Below are positions 26,957 to 36,852 of a stretch of DNA of 64,000 nt, piece by piece (position 1 is the stretch's first letter; each line of letters begins with the position of its first letter). Source of the DNA: Aureococcus anophagefferens (lineage: Eukaryota > Sar > Pelagophyceae > Pelagomonadales > Pelagomonadaceae). Both the position numbers and the translations under genes were made by a program. The stretch is taken from contig NW_008705566.1 of the NCBI RefSeq assembly GCF_000186865.1, positions 728,432 to 792,431 on the forward strand, written 5' to 3'. A model generated the notes under the pieces. That model had not been told where the DNA came from. It saw nothing but the letters and a program-made list of their open reading frames with translations, and made no database searches.

Positions 26957-29900
26957 ATGGGCCGCGATCGAGACAAGGACCGCCGGCGCCGGCGGCGCGA
27001 CGACGACAGCGACGACAGCCGCGACCGGAGCCGGCGCAAGGAGCACAAGCGCGACCGGCACCGGCGCGACCGGTCGAGCTCGCGCGACCGCAAGCGGCGG
27101 CGCGACGAGTACGGCGTGCCCGTGAGCGAGGGCTGGGTGTCCATGGAGCACGAGGCGCGGCTCAAGGAGATGAGCGCGGCGCCGGCGCCGGCGCCGCGGC
27201 CGCGGAGCCCGTCGCCGCCGCGGCGCGACCGGAACGGCGGCGGCGGCGGCGACGAGTCGGCGACCCAGGCCGCGGCCATGGCGGCCATGATCTCCGCGCG
27301 GCTCAAGGCCAACGCGCCCAAGAGCGCCGAGGAGCTCGAGGCCGAGAAGAAGCTCGAGCGCGAGCGCGACGCCAAGGCCGTCGAGGACGAGGCGAACGCG
27401 CGGCGCGAGCGCGTCGCCGCGTGGCAGGCGGCCCAGGGCAAGGCGTCGGGCGCCGGCGCCGCCGGCGGGCCCGGCGGGCCGACGTGGACCCTCGAGGACG
27501 AGGGCGAGGCGGACGACGACGACGAGCTATTGGCGGAGTTCGACACGGGCGACGCGGCCGCCGCGGCCGCGCCCGCGCCCGCGGCCGCCGTGAGCTCCCT
27601 CAAGGGCGCCGCGGCGGCGGAGCTGCGGAAGAAGCGCCTCGAGAAGAAGCGCGACGCGACGGCGGCGGCCGCGGAGAAGGCCGCGCCGTTCCTCGCGCCC
27701 GCGCCCGCGCCCGCGGCGGCCGCGGCCGCGGCCGCGCCCGCGGCGGACCCCCTCGAGGGCTTCCTCGCGTCCTTCTCGAGCGGCGCGCCGTCGGACCCCC
27801 TCGACACGTTCCTCACGTCGCTCGACGGCTCCGGCGCGACGTCGCCCGCGCGCAGCGACCGGAGCGAGGGCGCGCGGATCATGGACGCGGTCGAGGACGG
27901 CGACCGGGGCTACGTGAACCCGCACGCGACGAACACGATCACCATGGAGGAGATCCTCAAGGGCGCGAAGCCGCCCGACGGCGGCTGGGAGAGCAACTAC
28001 GAGTCCGAGAGCGACTCCGAGGCCGCGGGGCCCGCGGCGCCCGGGGGCGCGGCCGCGTCGGAGAAATCGGGCACGGGCTCCTGGCGCGCCTTCGCCGCGC
28101 TGCACAAGGACGAGGACAGCGACGACGAGCCGCCGGACGTCATGTCGACGTCCGAGCGCGTGCGCCTGGCCAAGGAGGACGCGGCCAAGGCCGCGGAGGC
28201 GGAAAAGCGCGAGAAGAAGGAGCTCGGCCGCTGCTTCGCCGACGACGGCGACGTCATGGAGGAGGGCGAGCGGCGCCGGGCCGAGCGGTCCGCCCTCGAG
28301 GTCTTCGCGGAGCAGCTCAAGAAGAAGGAACTAAAACCCGTGGACCACGCGCGCGAGAACTACGTGAAGATCCGGAAGAACTTCTACGTCGTGCCCCGCG
28401 CTTTGGGCGCTTTGAGCGCCGCGGACGTCGCGCTGCGGCGCGACGCCGACGAGATCAAGGTCCGGGGCAAGGGCTGCCCGCCGCCCATCGAGACCTGGGG
28501 CCAGTGCGGCCTGCCGGACAAGGCGCACGGCGCGCTCGTCAAGGCCTTCGGGGACCACACGGAGCCCTTCCCCATCCAGAAGCAGGCCCTGCCCGCGCTC
28601 ATGAGCGGCCGCGACGTCATCGGCATCGCGAAGACGGGCTCCGGGAAGACGCTGGCCTTCGTGCTCCCGCTGCTGCGCCACATCATGGACCAGCCGCCGA
28701 TCGTCGACGGCGGCGACGGCCCCGTGGCGCTGATCCTGGCGCCGGCGCGGGAGCTCGCGCTCCAGATCTGGCGCGAGGCGAAGCGCTTCGCGAACCCGCT
28801 GGGCCTGCGGGCCATCGCGGTCTACGGCGGCGCCAAGGTCGCGGACCAGATCGCGGACCTGAAGCGCGGCGCGGAGATCGTCGTCGCGACGCCGGGCCGC
28901 CTCATCGACATCCTCACCATGTCCCAGGGGCGCTTGATCGGGTTGCGGCGCGTGTCCTACGTCGTCCTCGACGAGGCGGACCGCATGTTCGACATGGGCT
29001 TCGAGCCGCAGATCGCGATGATCCTGCGGAACGCGCGGCCCGACCGGCAGACGGCGCTCTTCTCGGCGACGTTCCCCCGGGCCGTGGAGCAGCTCGCGCG
29101 CAAGGCGCTCTCCTATCCGCTGGAGATCGTCGCCGGCGGGCGGTCCGTCGCCGCGGACACCGTCGACCAGTACGTCGAGCTCCGCGCCGAGGGCACCAAG
29201 TTCATGCGCCTGCTCCAATTGCTGGGCCACTGGTTCGAGCGGGGGTCCGTGTTGATCTTCGTCGACACGCAGCTCAAGTGCGACTCCATCTACGAGCAGC
29301 TCATGAAGGCGGGCTACAGGGCAGCAAAAGAGAGCGAAATTCCCAACTTCAAAGGCTCCGATCTCGGCCATTTTCCACTCGTTTCGGCTGATTTTTGGAC
29401 GAGCGATCATCTCTCGGAACGGTCTCGAAGCGTGGATGCTTTTTCCGGAACGCGCGCGCGCGGAACACTCACGTTGAAGCGACGTTGAATCACCCTTGTG
29501 CTGCCCAGGCGGGCTACCCGGCGCTGTCGCTCCACGGCGGCAAGGACCAGGCGGACCGCGACGGCACCATCTCGGACTTCAAGAGCGGCGTCGCGACGGT
29601 GCTCGTGGCGACGTCCGTCGCGGGCCGCGGCCTGGACGTGCCGTCCATCGTCTGCGTCGTCAACTACTCCGCGCCGAACCACCTCGAGGACTACGTGCAC
29701 CGCGTCGGCCGCACGGGCCGCGCGGGCCGCGCGGGCACGGCCTACACGTTCCTCGACCCCGTCAACGAGGACGCCTACGCGCCCATCCTCCACAAGGCGC
29801 TGAAGCAGGCGAAGATGGCCATCCCGCCGGAGCTCGCGGAGCTCTCGAAGAAGTTCGCGACGGCCGCCGCCGCGGGCGAGAAGCAGTGGGCGTCGTCGGG

Positions 29901-30948
29901 CTACGCGGGCCGGGGCTACAAGTTCGACGACGACGAGCTCGACGGCGAGAAGGCGGCGGCGCGGGACCAGCGCAAGGCCATGGAGGCCGAGATGGGGCTC
30001 CACGACCCGGACCTCCGCGACGACGACGACGACGGCGGCGACGCCGAGGCCGAGGCGAAGAACGCGGCCGCGCGCGCGGCGCTCGCCGCCGAGGCCGCGG
30101 CGCCGGACGCGACGGCCCTCGCGACGGCGCCGGCGCCCGGCGCCGCGGCCGCGGTCATGCTCGCGGCCGCGGGCGTCGCGCCCGCGCCGGGCGCGGTCGC
30201 CAGGGCCGCGCCGCCGCTCCTCGGCGCGCTCCCGAGGGAGGGCGTCGTGCCCAACGCCGTCGCCCGGGCGCCCATCGAGGCCCAGATGGCCATGGCCGGC
30301 GTCGTGCCCGGCCTCGCGCAGGCGTCGAGCGCCAAGGAGATGAAGGGCATGTCGCCGCTCGAGCGCGCGAAGCTTTTGGCGGCGCAGTTCGGCCGGGGCC
30401 AGCAGGCCGGCGGCGGCGGCGCCTTCGCGGCGCTCGCCGCCGCCGCGAGGCCCGCGGGGGGCGCCGCCCAGCCCCTGGACTCGCTCCAGTCGCCGCAGCA
30501 CGCCGCGCTCGCGCGCGCGCGGGCGCTCGCGGCGCAGATGGGCGGCGCCGCGCCGCCGGTGCTCCAGCCCGCGGCGCCGGCGGCCATCCCCGTGCTCGGC
30601 GGCGTCCAGACGCTGCCGGGCGGCCACTGCTACGACGAGCTCGACGTCAACGACTACCCGGGCGAGGCGCGCTACCGCGCGACGCACCGCGACAACATCC
30701 TCCGCGTCCAGGAGGAGACGGGCTGCGCGATCATCGCCCGGGGCCAGTACATCGCGCCGGGCAAGGCGCCGGAGCCGGGCCAGAAGCGCCTCTACCTCGC
30801 CCTCGAGGCCAAGGACGAGCTCTCCATCAAGCACGCCAAGGCCGAGTTGAAGCGCCTCCTCGACGAGGAGACGCGCGAGCTCGCGACGTCCGGCGGCAAG
30901 CGCGGCCGCGACGCCATGGCCAACTACGGCAAGTACAGCCTGATCTAG
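26957..30948 (+). CDS. PRP5: DEAD-box pre-mRNA splicing helicase PRP5/DDX46, two exons split by an introner
   Basis: Exon 1 is 26957-29308 and exon 2 is 29509-30948, giving 1263 residues. PRP5 acts at U2 snRNP during branch-site recognition. The N-terminus is an Arg/Asp/Ser-rich RS-like region (MGRDRDKDRRRRRR..). The helicase core has AKTGSGKT near residue 560, PARELALQ, VVATPGRLID, DEADRMFDMGFEPQ near 670, SATFPR, then across the splice QLMK|AGYPALSLHGGKDQADRD, VATSVAGRGLD and HRVGRTGRAGRAG. ALKRGAE-type and 'GYAGRGYKFDDDE' elements match DDX46. The C-terminus has the KH-like END region (ELDVNDYPGEARYRATHRDN). The intron (29309-29508) is phase 0 with a GC donor. Splicing machinery itself thus depends on removing an introner. 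Confidence 0.95.
29317..29508 (+). mobile_element. Introner family A, copy 2 (192 nt), sense to PRP5
   Basis: The element runs from CAGGGCAGCAAAAGAG to CACCCTTGTGCTGCCCAG. It is flanked by the 8-bp duplication GCGGGCTA (29309-29316 and 29509-29516). The intron is 29309-29508 (200 nt), a GC-AG intron: the GC donor is the start of the left duplication and the AG is the element's own end. Removal restores ATGAAG|GCGGGCTAC, in frame, inside helicase domain 2. Same length and same genomic orientation as the copy 3 kb away in the transporter gene. The interior contains the tandem ACGTTGAAGCGACGTTGAAT. Confidence 0.95.
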
Positions 30949-31214
30949 ACCTCGCGTGGTTTCTTTTGGGGGTGGGCAGGTCGCGGGCGCGGCGCGGGAG
31001 CGCGTCCATCAGGCTATCAGCTCAGATCAGGGCGTCCATGCCGTTGGGGGTCGCCAGCCAATAGAAACCGCCTGTGGCGACGACCGCATGGTCCTGCCGA
31101 GCGGCGCCGCGCTGAGCGTTGCTCCGCCGCCGTGAGCGCGACGCACGCGCTGCGACGCGCCGTCGACGCGACGCGACGCATCGCTGCGGCGCCGTCGACG
31201 CGCGACGTGCGACC

Positions 31215-32828
31215 ATGACCGACGCGGCCTGGCTCGAGTTCGGCTGCGTGCTGCACCGCGCGCTCCAGTGCGAGGACGAGAACGCGACGGAGGCGGAGAG
31301 CCTGAACCACGTGCTCTGGTACCACCCGGCGTCGGACGGCGCGCGCGAGCGGCTCAAGCGCCTGAGCCTGCTCGAGGGCCTCATCGCGCTCGCGGGCGCC
31401 GTCGCGCCCGGCGACCACCTCGACGGCGTCGCGCTGAAGCGGAGCCGGTGGTGCGTCCACGAGCCGGAGCCGGGCGTCTGGCTCTGCTGGGCCGTGCGGT
31501 GCGCCGGCCGCGACGGGCCCGAGCCGCTCGCGGCGCAGTCGCTGCTCGTGCAGAGCTACGACGAGTTCGCGCTGTGCTACGGTTCCGTCTCGGACCTGCT
31601 GCGGGGCCCGCCGGACCCCGCGGGCGGCGACGGCGACGGCCTCGCCGTGCTCCGGGAGCTCGCGGCCCTGCGCAGGGCGGCGCGCAAGGCGCGGCGGCGC
31701 GTCGAGGACGCCGTCGACCGCGAGGACCCGGCGGACGTTTTAAATCCGCTCGAGGACGCGGCCGCGGACGCGGCCGCGGCGCTCGCCGTCGCCGAGGACC
31801 ACGACCCGTCCCGGAAGGCGCGGCGCTCCCTGGGCCGCCACTTCGAGCGGTCGCTGGCGCGCGTCGACGCGTCGCGCGCGCGCGCGGGCGACGACCTCGC
31901 GGGCTTCGAGCACCGAAGCCTCGGGCCCGGCACGTTCCTCGAGGTGCACGCCTTGCAGCGCCGCGCGACGGACCTCGACGGCGTGCGCGCCGTGTCCGTC
32001 CTGCTCGGGCGGAACGTCGTCTGGAACGGCATCGGCGTCGACGAGATGGCCGTGCTCTACCGGGTGCTGCTGTCGGCGCGCGACCGCGTCGGCGCCGACG
32101 CGATGGGCTTCGCGGCGCCGCGGCACGGGGTCGCGCGGCCCGCGGACGGGGGCGCCGTCGCCGTCGCCGACGAGGACGGCTCCGACGACGACGTCGACGG
32201 CCAGCTCTGGTGCCCGCCGCTCGCGTTCCCCGCGGCGCGCGCGGACGCGCCGCACGCGGCGGCGGGCGCGTGGTGGCGCGCGACGCGCGACGACGGCTCG
32301 CTGCGGGGGCCGGACCGCGGGCCCGGCGGCGAGCGGCTGCTCGTCTACCTCTGCGGCGGGTTTACGGTGGGGGCGCTCATCGACGAGGCGCGCGCGGCGC
32401 ATGCCGAAAAACTCGCGCAGACGCGGGACGCGCTGCACGTCGCCATGCACGACACGCTCAAGGACCTCGATTTGGACCTCGCGCTGCGCGCGCCGGCGCC
32501 GCGCGCCTTCCCCGTGCCCGGCGTGACCTTCGTGTACTTCAACCGCGGCAACCTGAGCCTCAAGGCCTTCGAGGACGGCATGCCGCGCGCGGCCGTCGAC
32601 GCGATCTCGGACATGCACGTCGCGTTCTTGCGGGATTTCGCGGGGCCGCCGGTGCAGGAGGAGATCGTCCAGCTCCCGGGCGACGAGGGCTGGGTCGTCG
32701 GCAAGAAGAACGACAAGCGGTTGCTGTTCCTCCACCTCGACGGCCGCTACCCGTCGCTCCACGACGTCTGCGCCGTCGTCGACCACCTCAAGACGGGATT
32801 GCTGAGCAACATCCGCGTGCTGCCGTAA
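31215..32828 (+). CDS. CCZ1-like protein (vesicle fusion, longin-type)
   Basis: 537 residues from the ATG at 31215. CCZ1 with MON1 activates Rab7 on late endosomes and vacuoles. The N-terminal 130 residues fit the first longin domain of CCZ1/INTU/HPS4 proteins: LNHVLWYHPASDGARERLKR, LSLLEGLIALAGAV, and the WCVHEPEPGVWLCWAV strand pair. A central Ala-rich helix region follows. The C-terminal part has VPGVTFVYFNRGNLSLKAFE, similar to the family's 'YxYFNxxNL' strand, and ends with LLSNIRVLP. Assignment is by pattern and needs profile support. The stop is 9 bp from that of the convergent sulfatase. Confidence 0.55.
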   Translation: MTDAAWLEFGCVLHRALQCEDENATEAESLNHVLWYHPASDGARERLKRLSLLEGLIALAGAVAPGDHLDGVALKRSRWCVHEPEPGVWLCWAVRCAGRDGPEPLAAQSLLVQSYDEFALCYGSVSDLLRGPPDPAGGDGDGLAVLRELAALRRAARKARRRVEDAVDREDPADVLNPLEDAAADAAAALAVAEDHDPSRKARRSLGRHFERSLARVDASRARAGDDLAGFEHRSLGPGTFLEVHALQRRATDLDGVRAVSVLLGRNVVWNGIGVDEMAVLYRVLLSARDRVGADAMGFAAPRHGVARPADGGAVAVADEDGSDDDVDGQLWCPPLAFPAARADAPHAAAGAWWRATRDDGSLRGPDRGPGGERLLVYLCGGFTVGALIDEARAAHAEKLAQTRDALHVAMHDTLKDLDLDLALRAPAPRAFPVPGVTFVYFNRGNLSLKAFEDGMPRAAVDAISDMHVAFLRDFAGPPVQEEIVQLPGDEGWVVGKKNDKRLLFLHLDGRYPSLHDVCAVVDHLKTGLLSNIRVLP

Positions 32829-32837
32829 CACCAAAAG

Positions 32838-34433
32838 TTAGCCGTGGGGAATATCGAACTTGGCCACGAGCACGGCGAGGAGCGCGGCGACCTCGTCGGC
32901 GAAGACGGGGTCGCCGGCGAGGTTCGCCGTCTCGTAGTCGAACGCGCTCCTGTCGCCGCCGCACGCGCCGTCGTCGCCCGCGTGGTCGTAGAGCTCGAGC
33001 GCGACGGGCGCGCCCGTCGCGCGGAGCGCCGCGCCGTCCCAGGCGTACCAGGCCGTGAAGCGCCAGCGCTCGTCCCGCGTCGAGTAGCCCATGTGGGTGA
33101 AGAGGTCGCGCGGGACGTCGTTGCAGTCGTTGAGGAACCAGTCCGCGTAGGTCGCGTTCCGCGCGTGGTTCTTGTTGTAGTTCTCGCCGCCGACGCAGCG
33201 CGGGAAGGTCGACAGGGCCACGTGGCCGTCGTCCGCGGCGCCGCCGCGCAGGAGGCCCGAGAGGTCGCGGCCCGCGAGCGGCGCCGACTCGGCGGCGACG
33301 TAGGACACGTCGACGCCGAGCAGGCCGCAGAGCGTCGGGTAGACGTCGACGAGCTCCACGGGGGCGGACACCGTCTTCCCGAAGCTCGCCGGCAGCCAGG
33401 GCGCCTTGATCAGCAGCGGCGTCCGCGCGGCGTTCTCGTAGTTCGTGAACTTCTCCCACTCGCCCTGGTCCCCGAGATGCCAGCCGTGGTCGCCAAAAAA
33501 GACGACGGCCGTGTCCTCGTCGAGCCCGTGGTCGTCGAGCCAGTCCAACAGCACGCCGAGCTGCTCGTCGACGTAGCTGACCGCGAGCCGGTAGCCGTAG
33601 CGGAAGCTCCGCTGGCAGCTCTCCGGGTACGCCGCCGTCGGCGCCATGAGGCCCGGCCCGCCGCACTCGGCCACGTCCTCAAAGGCCGAGAGCTCCGCGA
33701 AGGGCATGTGGAAGGCCAGGCCCGGCGCGCCCTCGGGCGCGACGTCGACGGCGGGCAGGGACACGTTGTCCGGCCCGCCGGGGTAGAGCGCGGCGACGCG
33801 CTTCGGCACGCGCCACTGGAGGTGCGGCTTCCGGTAGCCCACGGCCAAAAAGAACGGCGTTTCGTCCTCGGCCGTGACGTTCTCGAGCAGCGCGAGGGCC
33901 GTCGCCGTCGTCTTCGCGTCCTCGTAGTCGCCGTCGTCGTCGCCTAAACACCACGTCGACCGGTTCGCGCACCGCGGCTCCGACGGGTACATCCAGTCGG
34001 CCCAGGTCGCGTTCATGCGGTCGTCCCAGGACCGCGGCATGTCCCAGTTCGGCGGGAGGTGCGGGTGGAAGACCTTGCCGCAGCCGACGGCCTGGAAGCC
34101 CGCGCGCTTGAACGCGCCGGGCAGCGTCGTCCAGTCCGGCCCGGCCTCGCGGAAGTGGTCGACGAACTGCCAGGCCCGCGTCGCGTCGGGCCGCCGGCCG
34201 CTGAGGAACGAGTTCCGCGACGGCGCGCAGAGCGCCTCCTGGACGTAGGCCCGCGTGAAGCGCAGGGACTGGCCGGCGAGGCGGCTCAGGTGCGGCGCGA
34301 CGACGTCGTCGCAGCCGTAGCAGGGCAGCTCCGGACGCAGGTCGTCGCTGATGACGACGAGCACGTTGCGCTTCGCGGTGTCGGCGGCCCCTGCGAGGGC
34401 CAGCAGCAAGGGCAGGGCTAGGACGTTCTTCAT
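32838..34433 (-). CDS. Sulfatase, iduronate-2-sulfatase-like
   Basis: 531 residues from the ATG at 34433; an ATG at 34484 would add 17 more hydrophobic residues. Sulfatases hydrolyse sulfate esters using a formylglycine made from Cys in C-x-P-x-R. Here it is CAPSRNSFLSGRRP, with Cys at about residue 69. A signal peptide (MKNVLALPLLLALAGAADTA) precedes NVLVVISDDLRPELPCYG, which carries the metal-binding Asp pair. Later marks are FFLAVGYRKPHLQW and VVFFGDHGWHLGDQGEWEKF, which place it with the iduronate/choline-sulfatase side of the family. Several N-x-S/T sites suggest secretion. The start faces a second, unrelated sulfatase 272 bp away. Confidence 0.9.
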   Translation of the reverse strand: MKNVLALPLLLALAGAADTAKRNVLVVISDDLRPELPCYGCDDVVAPHLSRLAGQSLRFTRAYVQEALCAPSRNSFLSGRRPDATRAWQFVDHFREAGPDWTTLPGAFKRAGFQAVGCGKVFHPHLPPNWDMPRSWDDRMNATWADWMYPSEPRCANRSTWCLGDDDGDYEDAKTTATALALLENVTAEDETPFFLAVGYRKPHLQWRVPKRVAALYPGGPDNVSLPAVDVAPEGAPGLAFHMPFAELSAFEDVAECGGPGLMAPTAAYPESCQRSFRYGYRLAVSYVDEQLGVLLDWLDDHGLDEDTAVVFFGDHGWHLGDQGEWEKFTNYENAARTPLLIKAPWLPASFGKTVSAPVELVDVYPTLCGLLGVDVSYVAAESAPLAGRDLSGLLRGGAADDGHVALSTFPRCVGGENYNKNHARNATYADWFLNDCNDVPRDLFTHMGYSTRDERWRFTAWYAWDGAALRATGAPVALELYDHAGDDGACGGDRSAFDYETANLAGDPVFADEVAALLAVLVAKFDIPHG

Positions 34434-34705
34434 CGTGGTGGAGACGGCTCTTGCGAGGGCCAGCACGGCCAGGGCCAGCCTCATGCTTTTTGCCACTGGG
34501 AGGGGTGCAAGCCCTCTGCAACTTACAGATACAAGTAGTACAATATCAAAACCTCGATCACAATCGACGGACGCATTCGACGGGGCAGCCGAGTTCGACG
34601 GGCCGTGGCGTCGCATCGCATGGCGGGTTCGCAGTAGGCCTCGGTCGCGTCGCACTGTGCTTCCCAGCCCGAGGCGCCGGGCTCGCTCGCCCTCGCTTTT
34701 CCCAC
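34434..34705. promoter_or_regulatory. Shared promoter region between two divergent sulfatase genes
   Basis: 272 bp between ATGs at 34433 (minus) and 34706 (plus). The middle is AT-richer (about 34515-34575, including ACAAGTAGTACAATATC), a likely nucleosome-poor core. No specific operator was recognised. Co-regulation of the two genes is inference from this arrangement. Confidence 0.4.
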
Positions 34706-36682
34706 ATGAGTGAGGCGGCGGAGATGCTCGCGCAGCCCAGCGAGGCGCCGCGGCGGCGCTGGCCCGCGCGGAGCGTCGCGCTCCTGGGCCTGGGCCTCGT
34801 CGGCGCGCGGGTCGTCGCGCACGCGCGCCTCGGGGCGCTGCCGGCGCTCTACGCGCGCTACGCCGCCGCCGACGACGCGCCCCCCGCGGGCGGCGGCGCC
34901 GACGAGACGGAGACGGACGACGCCGCGGCGCGCGCGGACGGCGACGACGGCTTCGCGTCGCGCGGGGGCCTGCTCGCGACGACGGACTCGGCGAAGCCCC
35001 ACGTGCTCTTCGTCCTCGTCGACGACATGGGCTCCAACGACGTCGGCTACCAGTCGCACGACATGGTCGGCGTGACGCCGTTCATCGACGGCCTCGCGGA
35101 GCAGGGCGTGCGACTGAAGGAGTACTACTCCATGCACATGTGCACGCCGGCGCGCGCCGCGCTCATGAGCGGCCACTACCCCATGCGCATCGGCATGCAG
35201 CTCGAGAACATCAAGCCGGATTCGCCCTGGGGCATGCCCCGGGAATTGACGACGATGGCCGAGACGTTGAAGAACCTGGGCTACAACACGCACGGCGTGG
35301 GCAAGTGGGGCCTGGGCCACTCCCAGCACGGGTTCCTGCCCGTGAACCGGGGCTTCGACACGTGGTACGGCTACCTGAGCGACGAGATCGACTACTACAG
35401 CCACGAGTACCCCGCGCCGTTCGAGACCGTCGAGGACGGCGCGACGGTCATGGCGTCCTTCACGGACTACGTCTTCATGGAGCGGTCGCGGCCCTACGAC
35501 CTCCAGTACATGCCGGACCTCAACGGCACGCACAGCTCCGAGCTCTACACGCAGCGCGTGCAGCAGATCGTGAAGAGCGCGAACGCGAGCCGCGAGCCGC
35601 TCTTCGTCTACTACGCGTCGCAGATGACGCACGGGCCCCTGGACGTGCCGCCGCGGTCCGCGTTCTCCGACGCCGAGTGGGCGCGCATCGGCGCCGACAT
35701 CAAGGGCACGGTGCGCCGCAAGTTCGCGTCGCTCCTGCTCGCGCTCGACCAGTCCGTCGGCCGCGTCGTCGAGGAGATGAAGCGGTCCGACGTCTGGCGC
35801 GACACGTTGTTTGTGTTCGCCTCGGACAACGGCGGCTGCTGGGCCCAGGGCGGCACGAACTACCCGCTGCGGGGCGGCAAGCACTTCCTCTGGGAGGGCG
35901 GCGTGAAGGTGCCCGCGTTCGTCTACAGCGAGCTGATCCCGTCGTCGTACCGGAACCGGGCGCACCGGGGCCTCTTCCACGTGACGGACTGGTACCCGAC
36001 CCTCGTGAAGCTCGTCGCGTCGTCGAACTCGGTGCTCGCGTCGACGAACGACGACGACGACGAGACGACGACCGCGCTCGAGAAGGTCGACGACTTGGAC
36101 GGCTTCTTCCAGTGGGAGGCGCTCATGGGCCTCGCGGACCCGCCGCGCGTCGAGGTGCCCATCAACGTCCAGTCCTACGCCTTCACGTGCACGGGGCCCA
36201 ACGGCACGCTGCTGCAGGACGCGGACTCTTTGGGAGCGGTGTCGGACTGCGCGGACCCGTGGCACATCCTGGTGCGCCAGGGCAACGCGACGCGCGCGGC
36301 GCTCCGCTACGGCGACTGGAAGCTCCTCGTCAACGAGTTCGCCGAGCCCTGGTACGGCGTCCCCGCGGAGGGCGCGGACGCGCTCGGGCTGGACCTCGCG
36401 GACGGGTCCGCGGACCTCGGGGACGACGAGGGGCCCATGGACAACTGCGGCACGGCCGTCGGCACCGAGGCCCACACCTACCTCTTCGACCTGAAGAACG
36501 ACCCCTCCGAGACCATGGACCTCTCCGGCGAGAAGCCCGAGGTCCGCGACGCGCTGAAAGCCCGGCTCACGGAGCTCATGGCCACGGAGGCCGCGTCCAT
36601 CTGGAAGGCGGAGACGTCCGAGGCCTACGGCGCCTGGGCGAGCCACCACAACTGCATCAGCCCCTGGATCGACGCGAGGTAG
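34706..36682 (+). CDS. Arylsulfatase (ARSB/ARSI-like), membrane-anchored
   Basis: 658 residues from the ATG at 34706. The formylglycine motif is CTPARAALMSGHYPMRIG, Cys at about 146, with the upstream HVLFVLVDDMGSNDVGYQSH metal-site strand. Further family marks are GYNTHGVGKWGLGH, the PVNRGFDTWYGYLSDEIDYY loop typical of arylsulfatase B, and LFVFASDNGGCWAQGGTNYP. The N-terminus has a short basic segment then SVALLGLGLVGARVVAHARL, which looks like a signal anchor. The acidic insert after residue 515 (NDDDDETTTALE) is unusual. It probably acts in the Golgi, vacuole or on the cell surface on sulfated polysaccharide; the substrate is unknown. Confidence 0.92.
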   Translation: MSEAAEMLAQPSEAPRRRWPARSVALLGLGLVGARVVAHARLGALPALYARYAAADDAPPAGGGADETETDDAAARADGDDGFASRGGLLATTDSAKPHVLFVLVDDMGSNDVGYQSHDMVGVTPFIDGLAEQGVRLKEYYSMHMCTPARAALMSGHYPMRIGMQLENIKPDSPWGMPRELTTMAETLKNLGYNTHGVGKWGLGHSQHGFLPVNRGFDTWYGYLSDEIDYYSHEYPAPFETVEDGATVMASFTDYVFMERSRPYDLQYMPDLNGTHSSELYTQRVQQIVKSANASREPLFVYYASQMTHGPLDVPPRSAFSDAEWARIGADIKGTVRRKFASLLLALDQSVGRVVEEMKRSDVWRDTLFVFASDNGGCWAQGGTNYPLRGGKHFLWEGGVKVPAFVYSELIPSSYRNRAHRGLFHVTDWYPTLVKLVASSNSVLASTNDDDDETTTALEKVDDLDGFFQWEALMGLADPPRVEVPINVQSYAFTCTGPNGTLLQDADSLGAVSDCADPWHILVRQGNATRAALRYGDWKLLVNEFAEPWYGVPAEGADALGLDLADGSADLGDDEGPMDNCGTAVGTEAHTYLFDLKNDPSETMDLSGEKPEVRDALKARLTELMATEAASIWKAETSEAYGAWASHHNCISPWIDAR

Positions 36683-36852
36683 GCGAAGCGCGGACGCGCG
36701 CGCATCTTTAAATTATACAACATCATGAAGTACATCATTGGGCGGCTGCTCTTTGAGGGCAAGTTGAAGTGCAAGTTGTAGTTCAGAAGTTGCTCAGCCG
36801 GGACTTCGCAACCGAGTCCGCTCGTAAATTATCTACGAGTCGGCGACTACGA

